From: Branchiostoma floridae
Lineage: Eukaryota; Chordata; Leptocardii; Amphioxiformes; Branchiostomatidae
Length of the DNA stretch: 64,000 nucleotides
Assembly (NCBI RefSeq): GCF_000003815.2
Contig: NC_049985.1
Span: 1,329,410 to 1,393,409, forward strand
Direction of reading: 5' to 3'
Under the pieces are notes generated by a model. That model searched no databases. It worked only from the letters and a program-made list of their open reading frames with translations, and was not told the origin of the DNA. Positions 44,235 through 55,791 of the stretch are shown piece after piece (positions within the stretch are counted from its first letter, which is position 1; the number at the start of each line of letters is the position of its first letter). The translations under genes and the position numbers were made by a program.

Positions 44235-47200
44235 TTAGGCCATCAAATACGAAACAACAAAAGTGAACGCCAGAACAAAAATGCTACACGAAGTCTCGGG
44301 AATCCCGCCGCTTCCGGTGTTTATATCCTTCCCCATCAGCCTCGGCACCTCCTCGTTCCAAAACTTCATGTTGGACTCCCGAATCTTGACGTCAGTAGAT
44401 GACGTCACGGCAAGCTTCAGGTAGGATTGGGATGACGTCATGTAACGTGGCCAGGTCACCAGGTTACGCATGCGTGCTGCTCCGGTGGAGTCGTTTGGAT
44501 CCCTTTGGAAAAAAATAAATACCTCAGGCATCTGTGAAATATCGTCCGTTTTATTACAGTTTATCCATTAAGCAAATAATTTTTTATAACATTAAATATG
44601 TCCAGTTTCTGTCATATTGATTGTTTCATGATCAAGTAATACAAAATCTATAACTGACAGGCAGACAAAAACAACACCTCCCCGTGAATTAGTAGTCTCT
44701 TCCATTGACCCTATGACCTGTCATGTCTGATGCATCCTCACACTCACTTTGTGGTGCCCCATGTTTAAACCTCCTTCCCACTTTCTTCCCACACTACTGA
44801 TAGTATATTCAAAACCCTACAAAAACACAAGAACACAGACATCTAGACATGGAGGCAGAGCTGTATCCACATACCCGTTAGTGGCGAAGTTGACCCAGTA
44901 CGCCATCATGTCCAGACTCAGGTCCCTCTCCTCCTGGGTGTAGCTGTACTTCCAGGAGTTGCCGGTGTCGTCACGCAGGAGCGGGAGGCCGAAAACGAAA
45001 TACAGATCATCAGCGTGGTCAGCTCCCGTGACAAACGCCGGACGGAAATAGGAGAAGACCGACGCTCTGTGCTGCAGCTCGTACTGGTACACTCGACTGG
45101 AGGCTGCGTAGAGAAACAATCAACGTTTTAATATGTCACATATGCACAACTCTACTTTTCTACCGCATAAATAAGAAATAAAACACATGGGGTGATAGAA
45201 GATCGTATATTGTTTAAAAGAGCACAACGGTTAAGGAATGCAAAGGTTAGTGTGACAAGTTCTTCAGTGTAATATAGCCAGCTGCTGCCTTGCGTGCTGG
45301 TATGATACAGTGCAAAGGGTGGCTATACCGCCTATATATTATGGGACCGGTGAGGTGAGGTGATTTATTGTATAGATGCGGATTCAAATATACGAATGAT
45401 ACGGTGTCACAGTTTCTTCCCGTTACCACAGTACCACAAGAACCAGTAAGACTCTCCCACCCTGCCACGCTACTGCCGGCATGCCTGCCTGGGCCTGCGC
45501 CATCATGACTGTCGGTGCGGCGAACCACGCGTCCGTCAGGAGTTGCTTGAACTGGTCACGTCGGTAGATCGGATCGTCCGCCATGTCGGGGTCCAGGTAC
45601 TGGTCTATCGCAGGCTGGAGGATGGTGTCAATGCTGCCGCCCTGTGAAATATATCAAAGGCGAAGGAGTTTCGTAAGGCCTACACATCCTCCTACGCAGG
45701 GACATCCAACAGCCAAACCGCCTGTCTGGATGTACCCTGCTGTTTCAACCATCACCCTTAGTTCCTTACCGCCCTGGTTTTGAAGACTAATGAGCCCACC
45801 TTATATATGCGAGACCTCTTTTGAAAATAGAAAGGCCTATTCTCTGATTGGCTGACAGCTGGTTTGGGGGGACGTCTACAGGAACTAAGGCTGACGGTTG
45901 AGAAACCATGTACTCAAAACAATCAAACACGATCCCTGACAGTAATTCAGGCAGTCAAAGGTGTCTCTTAGGCCTATGTCGCATTTCCAAACCGGGGCCC
46001 GTTCGGGCACTGTTTGGGAACAAAACGTATTATTTAAAAGACAACAAACTACACAAGACATCTGTGCATATTCTTACGTCTACTAGTACATTTCTATTTT
46101 TCGTTTCCACAAAAAAGCGATGGAGGGACCAAGTCACAAAGGACATCGGACAAAGTATCGAGTTCGCGGAGAGAAGTGCGAAGGATCGTGCGGCCTGGAA
46201 ACTGCTAACGGAGGGGGGCAAGGGGCCAGTCCCTGGCCTAGGCACTTAGGCAGGTAGGCAAACAGCCCGGCCGGGTCCCAGTTTGTAAATGTGACGTTAG
46301 ACTTACCAGGTACTGATCGACAGTGTGTTGTAGTTGGTCGGGAAGGTTAGTTTCGAACTCTGCCCGAGTCATCCCGTCTGCGTCTACATACGGGACCTCT
46401 GATGCTAGGGTCGCGAACTCGTCGTTGTTGGAGCCCAGAAGGTAGTCCACCCTGTTGATGAATTTGTTGTTCATCAGATCCTGTGATCAAAACAACGTAG
46501 ATGAGTGTGAATTTTTTCATCCAAAACGCTATAGAAAAAAGTTTACACTGTCCCATCAGAAAGTCGAGATTTTGGCCAATCAAAAAGTTTTCTCGTGAGG
46601 GAAATTAAAGATCAAGACGCATCAACCTTCAACAAACCAGGACGGGGGTCGATACCGACTTCCACTAACCATCACCAATGGAAATGAAAAATGAAGAAGA
46701 AGCTCAAATCGGCATGCAGTCCGCTTTTTATTAAGGTAATAATGGTAGAGGCAAGGGTCACCGTATATGGCAGGGGTACAATGTACATCATTTAGACTTC
46801 TAATGAGTTTTGAAAGTCTATATACCCAATTTTAAAATACATGATACAAAATACATAATAGTCGTTAGAGTTACCACATAATTCGAGTTCGTTCATTTTG
46901 TTCGTTTCCTTTACTTTAAGACTCTCTTAAAGGAAGTTGGGACTGTGCTGATGTCTTGTATAATAGACTGCTCAAGATGCCATTGGTTGAGCAGATGCAC
47001 TTCGCACATGTACCATTACAATTAACAAAGTTCAGCACATGATAAGTGTGCTAGGTAACATTACTTAAGCATCATTCTTACCCACGGACTTTGTAAGAGG
47101 AATCTTCCATCGATGACCACTGGCGGATACAAAAGCGTCACCAAGTACTCACTCGGTAACCTGTCAGAACAAAAGACAGTCTATTTGGTTGAACAATCAA

Positions 47201-50200
47201 TTTGAAGATAAATTATGATAACTTTATTGCACAACAATTGTACGAGGTACAAAATATGACATCTACATAACTATAGTTCTATAGCTTAACTTAAGCCGTA
47301 ATTAACTATAGAACACCCCTCTGAACATACCAATACAGACAAGTCATCATATCATCGTAGGAGTCCGTGCTGCAGTTCAGGCTATGAGCGATGAGTTGTG
47401 TCAGTGTGAGGTCCCACTTCTGTACGACTGGAACTCCCGCCACGCCGCTCTGAGAGATGGCCCGCTGGAACAGTCCCGTTGCCATGGGAGACATGACGAG
47501 CATGGAGACAGACCAGCCTCCAGCTGACTCCCCAAATATGGTGACTTTGTCGGGATCTCCTCCGAAGTTCCGGATATTGCCTCGTACCCACTCCAGGGCC
47601 TTTATCTGTGACAGGACAGTGTAAGGGTCATCAGGCAATTTGAACAGTGACTGGTGACTTCTTGTAATATCCGTAATATTAATAGTTACAAAACACCCCT
47701 CTACTCCAACGTGCATAGCCCAGACAACATCTTAATATTAAGTGGCTCTAGGTCTTAAGCAACAGAACACCGAACTCTGATCCTCTTTGCCCTACCATAA
47801 CCGAGCATCACATATCCACCGTCTCCTCTGTACACTACAAACCCTACCTCAGAATAGATGACTACAGCAGCACCTGAATGTCTACGACTGAGTCTATTTG
47901 AGAAACCTACAAGGCACAACATGGTGTCAGAAGTGGGATTCGAACCCACGCCCCCATTCAGGACAAGTTCTGATCCAATTCCAGATTGAAAATGCTTTGT
48001 GAATCATGAATCGCAGAAACACATGTAGACAGACAGACTACACTCATGGCTTACAGACGGACAGACAAAAACAATACCCCACTCCCTTGTGTCGAAGTGA
48101 TGAAGGGAAAAAAACTTACACCAAACTTATTTTATTGCGAGGATCTAGATGGAATCTAACCTGGTCCAGAAGTCCAAAGTTGCCCGGTGCGTCGTCGTCC
48201 AGGGTCTGCATGAAGCCCAGGATGCCCAGCCTGTAGTTGAGGGTTACCATGACGACGTTATGGAGTGACGTGGGGATCTCAGCCGGGTAGGTGTCCGCAC
48301 TGCCACTATTCCAACCCCCGCCATGGATCCACACCATGACCTAAAACATATGGTATATCAAAGTCTCCGTTGATAAGATACGTTCTGATGGAAGCGATAA
48401 GTGAAATGTCTATATTGAGTTCCAAGGTCACAAAGTTGGTTAGAGCGTCAGTACGTAAGTATATGAACAGGACTGCTTTAAGTGAGGAATAAATGAAGTC
48501 ATCTACATCAGGTCAGATCGTCAGTTCGTTCATATATATACATCTACATCTGGGAAACCAACATTCTCTCAACCAGGACGGGTGCTGATATTGGCTTTCG
48601 ACAGCATTTACCCATCGCTGAGGTCACGTTTCACAGGGATCGAATTAGACAACTGAAGAAGCCCCAAATTCTGGTGAGTGAAACTTTTGAGTTGGAAAAC
48701 AGTCTACAACCTTTCCATAATAGTTCCTTACAAGATGAAATTTTCCCTACCAAAATTTACATTTCATGACTCTCCTCTCCCTTGCATCTGGTAACGTTAA
48801 GTGACAATCTAATTTTAATTTGTAGATGACAATGCACATCAAAAAACTTTAATAGATAGAACAAAGTCTAGGATATCTCACAGGCAGGTTGGCAGTGTCG
48901 GACACGTTTGGAGTGTACACGTTCAGGAACAGGCAGTCCTCGCTACTGGAGTTACTGCGGAAGGGAAAGGCGTCCAAGATCGTCCCAGTCAGGTTGTATT
49001 GAGACAGGTCGAACTCGACCTGTGGACATCTGGAGCCGAACTCTGTGACGTCACGGACACCTGTCCAGCCGGTGTGGTCCTGGGGAGGGCGCCACCTAGC
49101 GGAGAACAGAGGGAATGTTCAGGGCAAAGGTCACTTTTGTACTTGGACTATGGTAAAAGTGGGACTATTAGTAACCGTGTAAATGTAGGTAATGAATGCA
49201 AGAGTGCAGAGTATAGATCACGATAAATTTGGTCTTTTTTTCCTATACCTCTTGTATGTACCAAATTGGCGATGTCGTTATCCTATTCGGCCGAATAGAA
49301 ATTGTTTATACTGAACTTTTTGGACATTTTAACATCTCGGAATACTGGAAGTTGGTATGACCTGGAAAGGCGACAGATGAAATTATGGCAACTTGTATCG
49401 AGTCATCTTATACAGATTTCCCTTATTGTGCTTTTCTCTTCAAATGGCGTTTGTGTGACAAATTCTCTGTAAATTCTGTGGCTGGTTCAATCGCCTAACC
49501 GTTTGGCCAGGCAATGTCAAACTTATGCAGTTCAACGTCAGCATGAAAACTATCAATTATTTCTTTTGTGTTCTTCAACGCGACTGCGGAATAGTAAGTA
49601 TTCGACCCATTTGATCTTTCCTATGTCAACTAGCACCCACCTGAGGTGAGCCACAGGCGGAGCGGCGTAAGGAATCCCTTTGAAGGTGAAGACGCGGTCA
49701 AAGACGGCATTTCCGACAACAGAGGAGGTCAGGAACTCTGAACCGCTCACGTCGCCATGCGTGGTGGTCACAACAGCAGCATCTACTGTAACAATATCGG
49801 GACAGTCTCTTACAAAAAGGCATCGAAAAAAAGTTATCATGGTTAGTTCATCAGATGCTGGTAAGAAAGTAGCCTCGTTGTCACATCTATGTATCTACGA
49901 TTTGTAAAGACCTCTCAATAAAACATGGAATTGACTGGACTTCGCCTTTGTGACTTCGCACCCTTTTCACAATATGGATAGATCTACATTCAACCTCTAT
50001 TTCATACTTCAAGGGGTTTGTCTAGTATATATACTAATATTTTTGAGTTTTCATTCCCTCCTTTATCCTTTCGAAGATCGTTGAAACCCATTGTGAAAAT
50101 CCGGGATAGTCGTTTCTTTGACCGTAACATTAATGTCCTCGCAGTGGGTGCTGCCAAAACTGCGAACTGACGTCTGAAAACGCCACAATTTTAAACCCCC

Positions 50201-51049
50201 AATATCTGCTGCTTGGAGATCAGGATATTTGTAGTAATTTGTACTAATATTTTGCACTGCAAGCCGACTTTACAATTCATGTGAACGCCGGCCGAATTTG
50301 TGGATCGGTCAGAGCTCGCCGAATTTCTACATTGTAAGAGTATCGGCTGTATTTTTTTATCAAACAATCTGCTCCGTCACAAATTGGACGGAGCTCGGTG
50401 TTTCACTCCGAAAAGTTCAAGTAATTATCTTTCTGCTTTTTTGGTACACAACTGACATCACACGAAGGGTTAAGCCCCAACGGACGAGATGTTAAAAGTC
50501 GCCCGAAGCCCCTGCCAGCAATCGTCAAAACGCCGGTCATACTCCGGCCGAAAATGTCCATTTGGAGCTCGCCAACAACTCGGCCGAGCTAAATTCTTGA
50601 TTTGTAAAGGGGGCTTAAAGAAGGCTTTAAATAGCGCCCCAAACTCGACACTAATGGGATATTCCAACGTGTAACGTTAACCTTACGTCACAGTTTATAC
50701 CTGGTGCACGACAAAGGTGCCAGCCTAACCTCTATTTGTCAAACCCTCCCCTCCTCCCCACGCACAACAACGTCCCAAAGCACCACTGAAGTCAAAGGCT
50801 TCCTTATAAACCAAACACCCCACCTGTAAGGGACAAGATCACCACTGTACAGACGAAAAACACACAGAGACCCCGGGAGGCGCAGTACATGCCGGCCATG
50901 TCGTCAGGAATGTTCTTTGGGATAGGACTAACACTAACACGATCTTAGCCCCACCTCAAAACCATATCCTTACCTGAACCACCCGAAATATTTAGAACGA
51001 CGAGCACCGCTGTGAAGACAACAAACCCACTGATGCGACGAGAGGCCAT
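44235..51049 (-). CDS. Type-B carboxylesterase / cholinesterase-like enzyme F, GPI-type tail, about 598 aa
   Basis: Ten exons in coding order: 50974-51049, 49641-49785, 48882-49095, 48161-48340, 47331-47605, 47082-47160, 46307-46480, 45485-45641 (or from 45461), 44875-45103, 44235-44502. I chose the leader exon at 50974-51049 ([20 protein letters not shown]) because it and its upstream region match gene C; six other leaders further upstream would also splice in frame. Catalytic marks: [10 protein letters not shown], the classical FGESAGGW (Ser about 232), [10 protein letters not shown] (Glu about 344) and [13 protein letters not shown]. The end, [20 protein letters not shown], is a probable GPI signal. 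The exon 8 donor is either GC (after 45485) or GT after nine more codons (45461). Closest relative: gene G. Confidence 0.88.
45969..46301. mobile_element. CCCGGCCGGG-end MITE beside the exon 7 donor of gene F
   Basis: The left end (taggcctatgtcgcatttcc, aaccggggcccg) and right end (gcccggccgggtcccagttt, gtaaatgtgacgttag) are inverted copies of the family ends. The right end stops within a few bases of the exon 7 splice donor (46305-46306). The interior differs from the other copies. Confidence 0.65.
47700..47965 (+). mobile_element. LTR-retrotransposon remnant with tRNA-Leu-type primer binding site, gene F intron 4
   Basis: TGGTGTCAGAAGTGGGATTC followed by gaacccacgcc begins at 47922. It is complementary to the 3' end of a leucine-type tRNA including the added CCA, which is not encoded in nuclear tRNA genes, so it comes from a primer binding site and not from a tRNA gene. 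It directly follows a segment ending in ...acaaca, as an LTR would. Comparison with the same intron in gene G shows about 300 extra bases here. No gag or pol sequence remains. Confidence 0.45.
50824..50899 (-). CDS. Leader exon copy 1 ([10 protein letters not shown] type)
   Basis: Signal-peptide exon [20 protein letters not shown] with ILSLTG, ending in phase 1 at a gtgggg donor, nine bases earlier than in copies 2-4 and 6. It lies between gene F exon 2 and the F leader exon at 50974. Alternative first exon of F or relic. Confidence 0.55.
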
Positions 51050-51962
51050 GTTCAGCTAGAAATGTTCCTTATAAACCAAACACCCCAGCGCCCCCTGAAA
51101 TACTCAATGTCAATCTCTCTGCACGCTACGCTATAGACGCCAGGAAAACAAGTAGTATCGCAATGCTTGTCTGTCACGCTTCACCTGAGCGTTACAAAGG
51201 GAAGGTCAACAACCGACAGGACGTCTAACGCGACCCACATTTATTAAGTTAGACTTCGGCAAAGCTAAATGATCTCCTTTGTTGAAATCTGCATTTTGAT
51301 CAAGTTTCATCAAGTTTGCGTATGGCGACTGTTGCATATTTTCTTACATCCACTGGTACGTTGGAGATGTCAGCCCGGCTACGTTCTGAACTGAATTTGT
51401 GTTACCCTTGAATTTATAATGAAAATTACATGCAAACCATGCAAGAATTACTAAAAAGACAAAAAAAAACGCTCCGCAGCTTCAGTGAATACCCCCTCAA
51501 TTGACACGACTGCAGTTCAGAGGTATATGGCCAAGTACGTTTCTACACATTAAAAATAATGCTAATACATGCAACAGATTACTTCCAAACATCAATGAAG
51601 AATATAGACAATACAGTACTAGGGTGCAACAGATGTGCACTTATGCAGTATGCTTTCTATCTTATTATCTTAGAAAGCTTTTGTGGAATGACATCACGTC
51701 CTAAACAGAACAGTCGTGTATAAGATACAGCGTATACGTAGGTAAACGTCTACAATGACTTGAAACTAACCTGCTATACAAAAGACAAAAGTAGTATGGA
51801 TTGAGAGCGAAGAAATATACTTTCACAGTCTTTGGTTGCATCTCTTTCGGTAAGTGTACGTTTGTTTAAAAGAAGTATGACTGGTCTGAACCTAATCTCG
51901 CGCCGGGACAGATTGTGTCTGGCTTCTAGAAAATTTGTGTGGTGAGGTAAAACCAATCTTAC

Positions 51963-52047
51963 CTGATCCACCTGTAACAGACAAGATCACCGCTGTACAG
52001 ACGAGAAACACACAGAGACCCCGGGAGGCACAGCACATGCCGGCCAT
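51963..52047 (-). CDS. Leader exon copy 2
   Basis: [20 protein letters not shown] with ILSVTGGSG, phase 1, consensus donor gtaaga. The upstream 160 bases, including ggctgtttctttccattacg and ccaagtaacgattgaagggt, are nearly identical to those of copy 3. No esterase body follows directly. Confidence 0.6.
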
Positions 52048-52522
52048 GTCGTCAGGAATGTTCTTTGGGACAGGACTAAAACTAACACGACCTATGTTTC
52101 ATTTAATAACTGTGGCTGTTTCTTTCCATTACGTCAAGATTGTTCACAGATTACCAAGTAACGATTGAAGGGTTGTGAGTCAGAAACACGGGACTGTCGA
52201 CAAACGATACTCCCTTACACGTCTACTTGCAGATCCTTTACCATTCATCCTTAAGACGTAAATGACCTGATGACGTCAATGACCTCATGATCTCAGTGGA
52301 AAGCAGCCTCCAGGCCGATTTGAAATATGAATAAACAAAGGTTCAAACAAACAAAAACTTTAGTCACTGGCGTATAATGTTCTCGAGAACACGCCGTATC
52401 AAGTCTAAAGGAATCATGACAAGATTTAGCCTGCTACAGTCGGCACAGATTGTGTCGTCTGGCTTGTATGGAGTACTAGTAACAGGTGAAGTTATGTACT
52501 GAAGAAGTAAAACCAACCTTAC

Positions 52523-52607
52523 CTGATCCACCTGTAAGAGACAAGATCACCGCTGTACAGACCAGAAACGCACAGAGACCACGGGAGGCGCAGTACATGC
52601 CGGCCAT
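52523..52607 (-). CDS. Leader exon copy 3
   Basis: [20 protein letters not shown] with ILSLTGGSG, phase 1, donor gtaagg. The 3' flank (aagttatgtactgaagaagt) is shared with copies 4 and 6. Confidence 0.6.
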
Positions 52608-52905
52608 GTCGTCAGGAATGTTCTTTGGGACAGAACTAAAACTAACACGACCTATGCCTCATTTAATAACTGTGGCTGTTTCTTTCCATTACGTCAAGAT
52701 TGTTCACAGATTACCAAGTAACGATTGAAGGGTTGTGAATCAGAAACACGGGACTGTCGACAAACACGAGAACACGCCACGTTGGGTCAAAAGGAATAAT
52801 GACAGGATTTAGCCTGCTACAGTCGGCACAGATTGTGCCGTCTGGCTTGTATGTAGTACTAGTAACAGGTGAAGTTATGTACTGAAGAAGTAAACACAAC
52901 CTCAC

Positions 52906-52990
52906 CTGATCCACTTGTAAGAGTCAAGACCACCGCTGTACAGACGAAAAACACACAGAGACCCCGGGAGGCACAGTACATGTCGGCCAT
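52906..52990 (-). CDS. Leader exon copy 4
   Basis: [20 protein letters not shown] with VLTLTSGSG, phase 1, donor gtgagg. Intact frame and start. Confidence 0.6.
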
Positions 52991-53307
52991 GTCGTCAGGA
53001 ATGTTCTTTGAGATAGGACTAGCACACCCTTTGCCCCACCTAACAATTTCGGCTGATTATTTGTGTGACAGAGCCTTGCCTCTTCCCTAACTACCTCAAT
53101 CGCGATCGCGTGAGAAATATCTGTGCCGATCCTTGGTCTGCCGGGACGTCAGAGGTGGCATGCCGCGGCGACAATAGTGCATGGGCGCGGCCTATTCACA
53201 CCGCGATGGGCATCTAATCCTACCAACCGGACCACCGTGGACCTCAATGGAAAGCAGCCTGCAGGCCAATTTGAAGAATGACTAGACAAAGGTTCAGACT
53301 AAACCAC

Positions 53308-53385
53308 CTGTAAGAGACAAGATCACCACTGTACAGGCGAAAAAAACGCACAGAGACCCCGGGAGGTACAGAACATGCCGGCCAT
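53308..53385 (-). pseudogene. Leader exon copy 5, frame-broken
   Basis: Starts MAGMFCTSRGLCAFF, but an A/T run is two bases longer than in the other copies, which shifts the frame into a stop a few codons later. The end of the exon is also degraded. Confidence 0.65.
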
Positions 53386-53727
53386 GTTGTCGGGAATGTT
53401 ATTTGGGACAGGAATAATACTTACAGGACTTTTTTCCCACTTCATAGCTGTGACTGTTTCTTTGTGTACCAGAGCTTTGCCTCTTCCCTCATCACCTCAA
53501 TGAGAAGCGACCCGCAGGACGATTTGAGCTTTTATGAATAAACAATTGCTTCTAACAAACAAAAACGTTATTTACTGAGTCAGACGTATAATGTTCTCGA
53601 GAACACGCCACACCCCAGTCTTTTCTGTTTTCCGATTGTCAAGTAACGGTTGAAGGGTTGTGAGACAGAAATACGGGACTGTCAACAAACGATATTCCAC
53701 ACAACATCTGCTTGCATATTCTTGATA

Positions 53728-54180
53728 CCCCCCTCACATTAGGCGCGATTCGATCGGACGACGAGTCTGCGAGCTCTAAATTACGAGGAGTCATGACGCT
53801 GACGGGAAGGGGGAACTCTGCCATTTCGTCGGCTCTGGGGGGTAAAAAAACTTGACCTTCTCTACCGAACCAATGCACAGNNNNNNNNNNNNNNNNNNNN
53901 NNNNNNNNNNNNNNNNNNNNNNNNNNNNNNNNNNNNNNNNNNNNNNNNNNNNNNNNNNNNNNNNNNNNNNNNNNNNNNNNCGTGATAAAGAATGTTCATA
54001 TCACTCGACTTAAGTGCCATGAGCTCGGTTCCTGTTTTTAATAGCTTAAATTGAGGTGAAGTCATCACCCTGTCGTGAAGGGGTAATTTGGCCATTTCGT
54101 CGGCATCAGGGTCATGCCTCCTTGTAATTTAGAGCTCGCAGACTCGTCGTCCGATCGAATCGCGCCTAATGTGAGGGGGG
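53728..54180. mobile_element. DNA transposon/MITE with perfect 57-base inverted repeats, spanning the assembly gap
   Basis: 53728-53784 and 54124-54180 are exact inverted copies over 57 bases, starting CCCCCCTCACATTAGGCGCG. TA flanks both ends (53726-53727 and 54181-54182), the target duplication of Tc1/mariner-type elements. Both inner sides have a similar direct block (ccatttcgtcggc). 53881-53980 is N, so the true length and any transposase are unknown. Confidence 0.85.
53881..53980. other. Assembly gap (100 N)
   Basis: Exactly 100 N, the usual placeholder for a gap of unknown size. It lies inside the transposon at 53728-54180. Confidence 0.98.
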
Positions 54181-54454
54181 TATTACCATTCATCCTCAAG
54201 ACCTCAATGAACTCATGACCTCAATGAAAAGCGACCTGCATGCCGATTTGAGCTTTTGTGAACAAATAAACAAACAAACAAAGGTTCTAACAACCAAAAA
54301 CGGTAGTTACTGGCGTATAATGTTCACGCCAGTATAAACGCCACGTGAAGTTTAAATGAATCATGACTGGTCTAATATCGTCGGGACAGATTGCGTCGTG
54401 CTTCTAGAGAGTAACAGGTGAAGTTATGTGCTGAAGAAGTAAAATCAACCTTAC

Positions 54455-54539
54455 CTGATCCACCTGTAAGAGACAAGATCACCGCTGTACAGACCAGAAA
54501 CACACAGAGACCCCGGGAGGCACAGTACATGCCGGCCAT
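54455..54539 (-). CDS. Leader exon copy 6
   Basis: [20 protein letters not shown] with ILSLTGGSG, phase 1, donor gtaagg. Its 3' flank (aggtgaagttatgtgctgaagaagtaaaa) is shared with copies 3 and 4. It is the most upstream member of the array. Confidence 0.6.
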
Positions 54540-54659
54540 GTCGTCAGGAATGTTCTTTGTGACTGGACTAGCACACCCTTTGTACTGCCCCACTTCACAA
54601 CTGCGGGTGTGTCTTTGCATTACGTCATGTACACAAAAGATTGTGTACGGTTGAAGGGG

Positions 54660-55169
54660 TGTGCCACATTATCTGCTTGGAGATTCTGTATCACCCAAAA
54701 CCAAGGCTTCATGCGTTGACTAACAAGACTACAATCTATAGACAGGTCAACAAAAGCCCAATGCATCATTTAGTTACCGTAAACGATATGTTTGTATGAC
54801 GGGAGTCCCCCTCCCCTCACGCTCCTTGAAACCTTGTTACCTTTAACCTTCGATGACCTAGCGGACCTTATCCAAGCTGGTGGGACTCCAAAGCTTGCTC
54901 TGGTTAAGGACTTTACAATTTGTTAAATGTTATGCTGACCCAGTTAACGTCTGAACTTGTTTTCAGCTATAGGCTTTATTTGCATTACAATTAATATGAT
55001 ATAGATAGCGTATATGATTGAGTTTCTTGAGGCAGGTGTTAGTCAAATGACAATCATATGGATATCCTTCGTCACAGTTAGCCGTATTGATGGAAAAATA
55101 CTGGTCTTTAAAAAGTGTTTGGGTGATGGGTAAGTTATAAGTGCAATATATCTGTAGTGGTAATGTTGG
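54660..55169. other. Intergenic region between leader copy 6 and the SINE
   Basis: No coding or RNA feature recognised. Confidence 0.4.
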
Positions 55170-55405
55170 AAACAGGTGCAATGACCTAGTAGGTAGAGTG
55201 TTCGCCTTGCGTTCTGTAGGTCGTGAGTTCGATCCCCGGCCGAGTCATACGAAAGAATTCGTGAAAGAGTATGGAAGTTGAACACACACCACTACCAGTG
55301 GACTAACCCCTGCTGTAGTGATTGCATTGTGAGGCCCAGAGCTACTGACACGGAGATGGGCACCCCCTATGCGCCATTAGGTGCGTGAACGAGCTTAGAT
55401 TTTGT
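55170..55405 (+). repeat. tRNA-derived SINE
   Basis: The head tgacctagtaggtagagtg and the B-box-like gagttcgatcc (55225-55235), followed by ccccggccgagtca, give a tRNA-like polymerase III promoter. The body ends ctgctgtagtgattgcattg and ggagatgggcacccc, which recurs headless at 215-345 and in related form at about 11905-11975 and 23060-23115. Confidence 0.6.
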
Positions 55406-55539
55406 TAATGTTGGAAAGTAGCGTAACTAAACCTATTTGATAAAGGACCAAAATGTTTCAACTTTACCTTCCTTACAGTAAAAGAAACACTTGTCCATTC
55501 TGAACAGAAATGAAATAGAATGAACTAATCATATGTACT

Positions 55540-55545
55540 TTTATT
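55540..55545 (-). terminator. Poly(A) signal candidate of gene G
   Basis: TTTATT on the + strand (AATAAA on the gene strand), about 250 bases past the gene G stop. Its context ctttattgaattc / cttttattgaatcc resembles that of gene F. Confidence 0.4.
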
Positions 55546-55791
55546 GAATCCTTAAAATAATATTTCTACTCAGTTTTTTCATCAATTTTAACTTCCGTTA
55601 TTAACAAGAGGATATGCAAGTTTAGAAATGTACTCTCCGTATTGCACACATAAAATCAATGGCATTAACATTACGATTGAAGTCATGAGCAACAAAACAT
55701 TTTCTAATGCTGCCAGTCAGATCCACTGTTGCCCCAAGAATACCGCAAATTTGCTGTATTCACCTGCCTTACGACGATTGTGACCAGAACC

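Noticed and set aside
47922..47965. tRNA-Leu gene on the minus strand
   Set aside because: Only the 3' half is present, and the CCA is encoded next to it, which a nuclear tRNA gene would lack. A primer binding site explains it better.
54372..54620. 82-codon minus-strand open frame around leader copy 6
   Set aside because: Only the part 54455-54539 is the leader exon; the rest reads into the 5' flank and past the splice donor.
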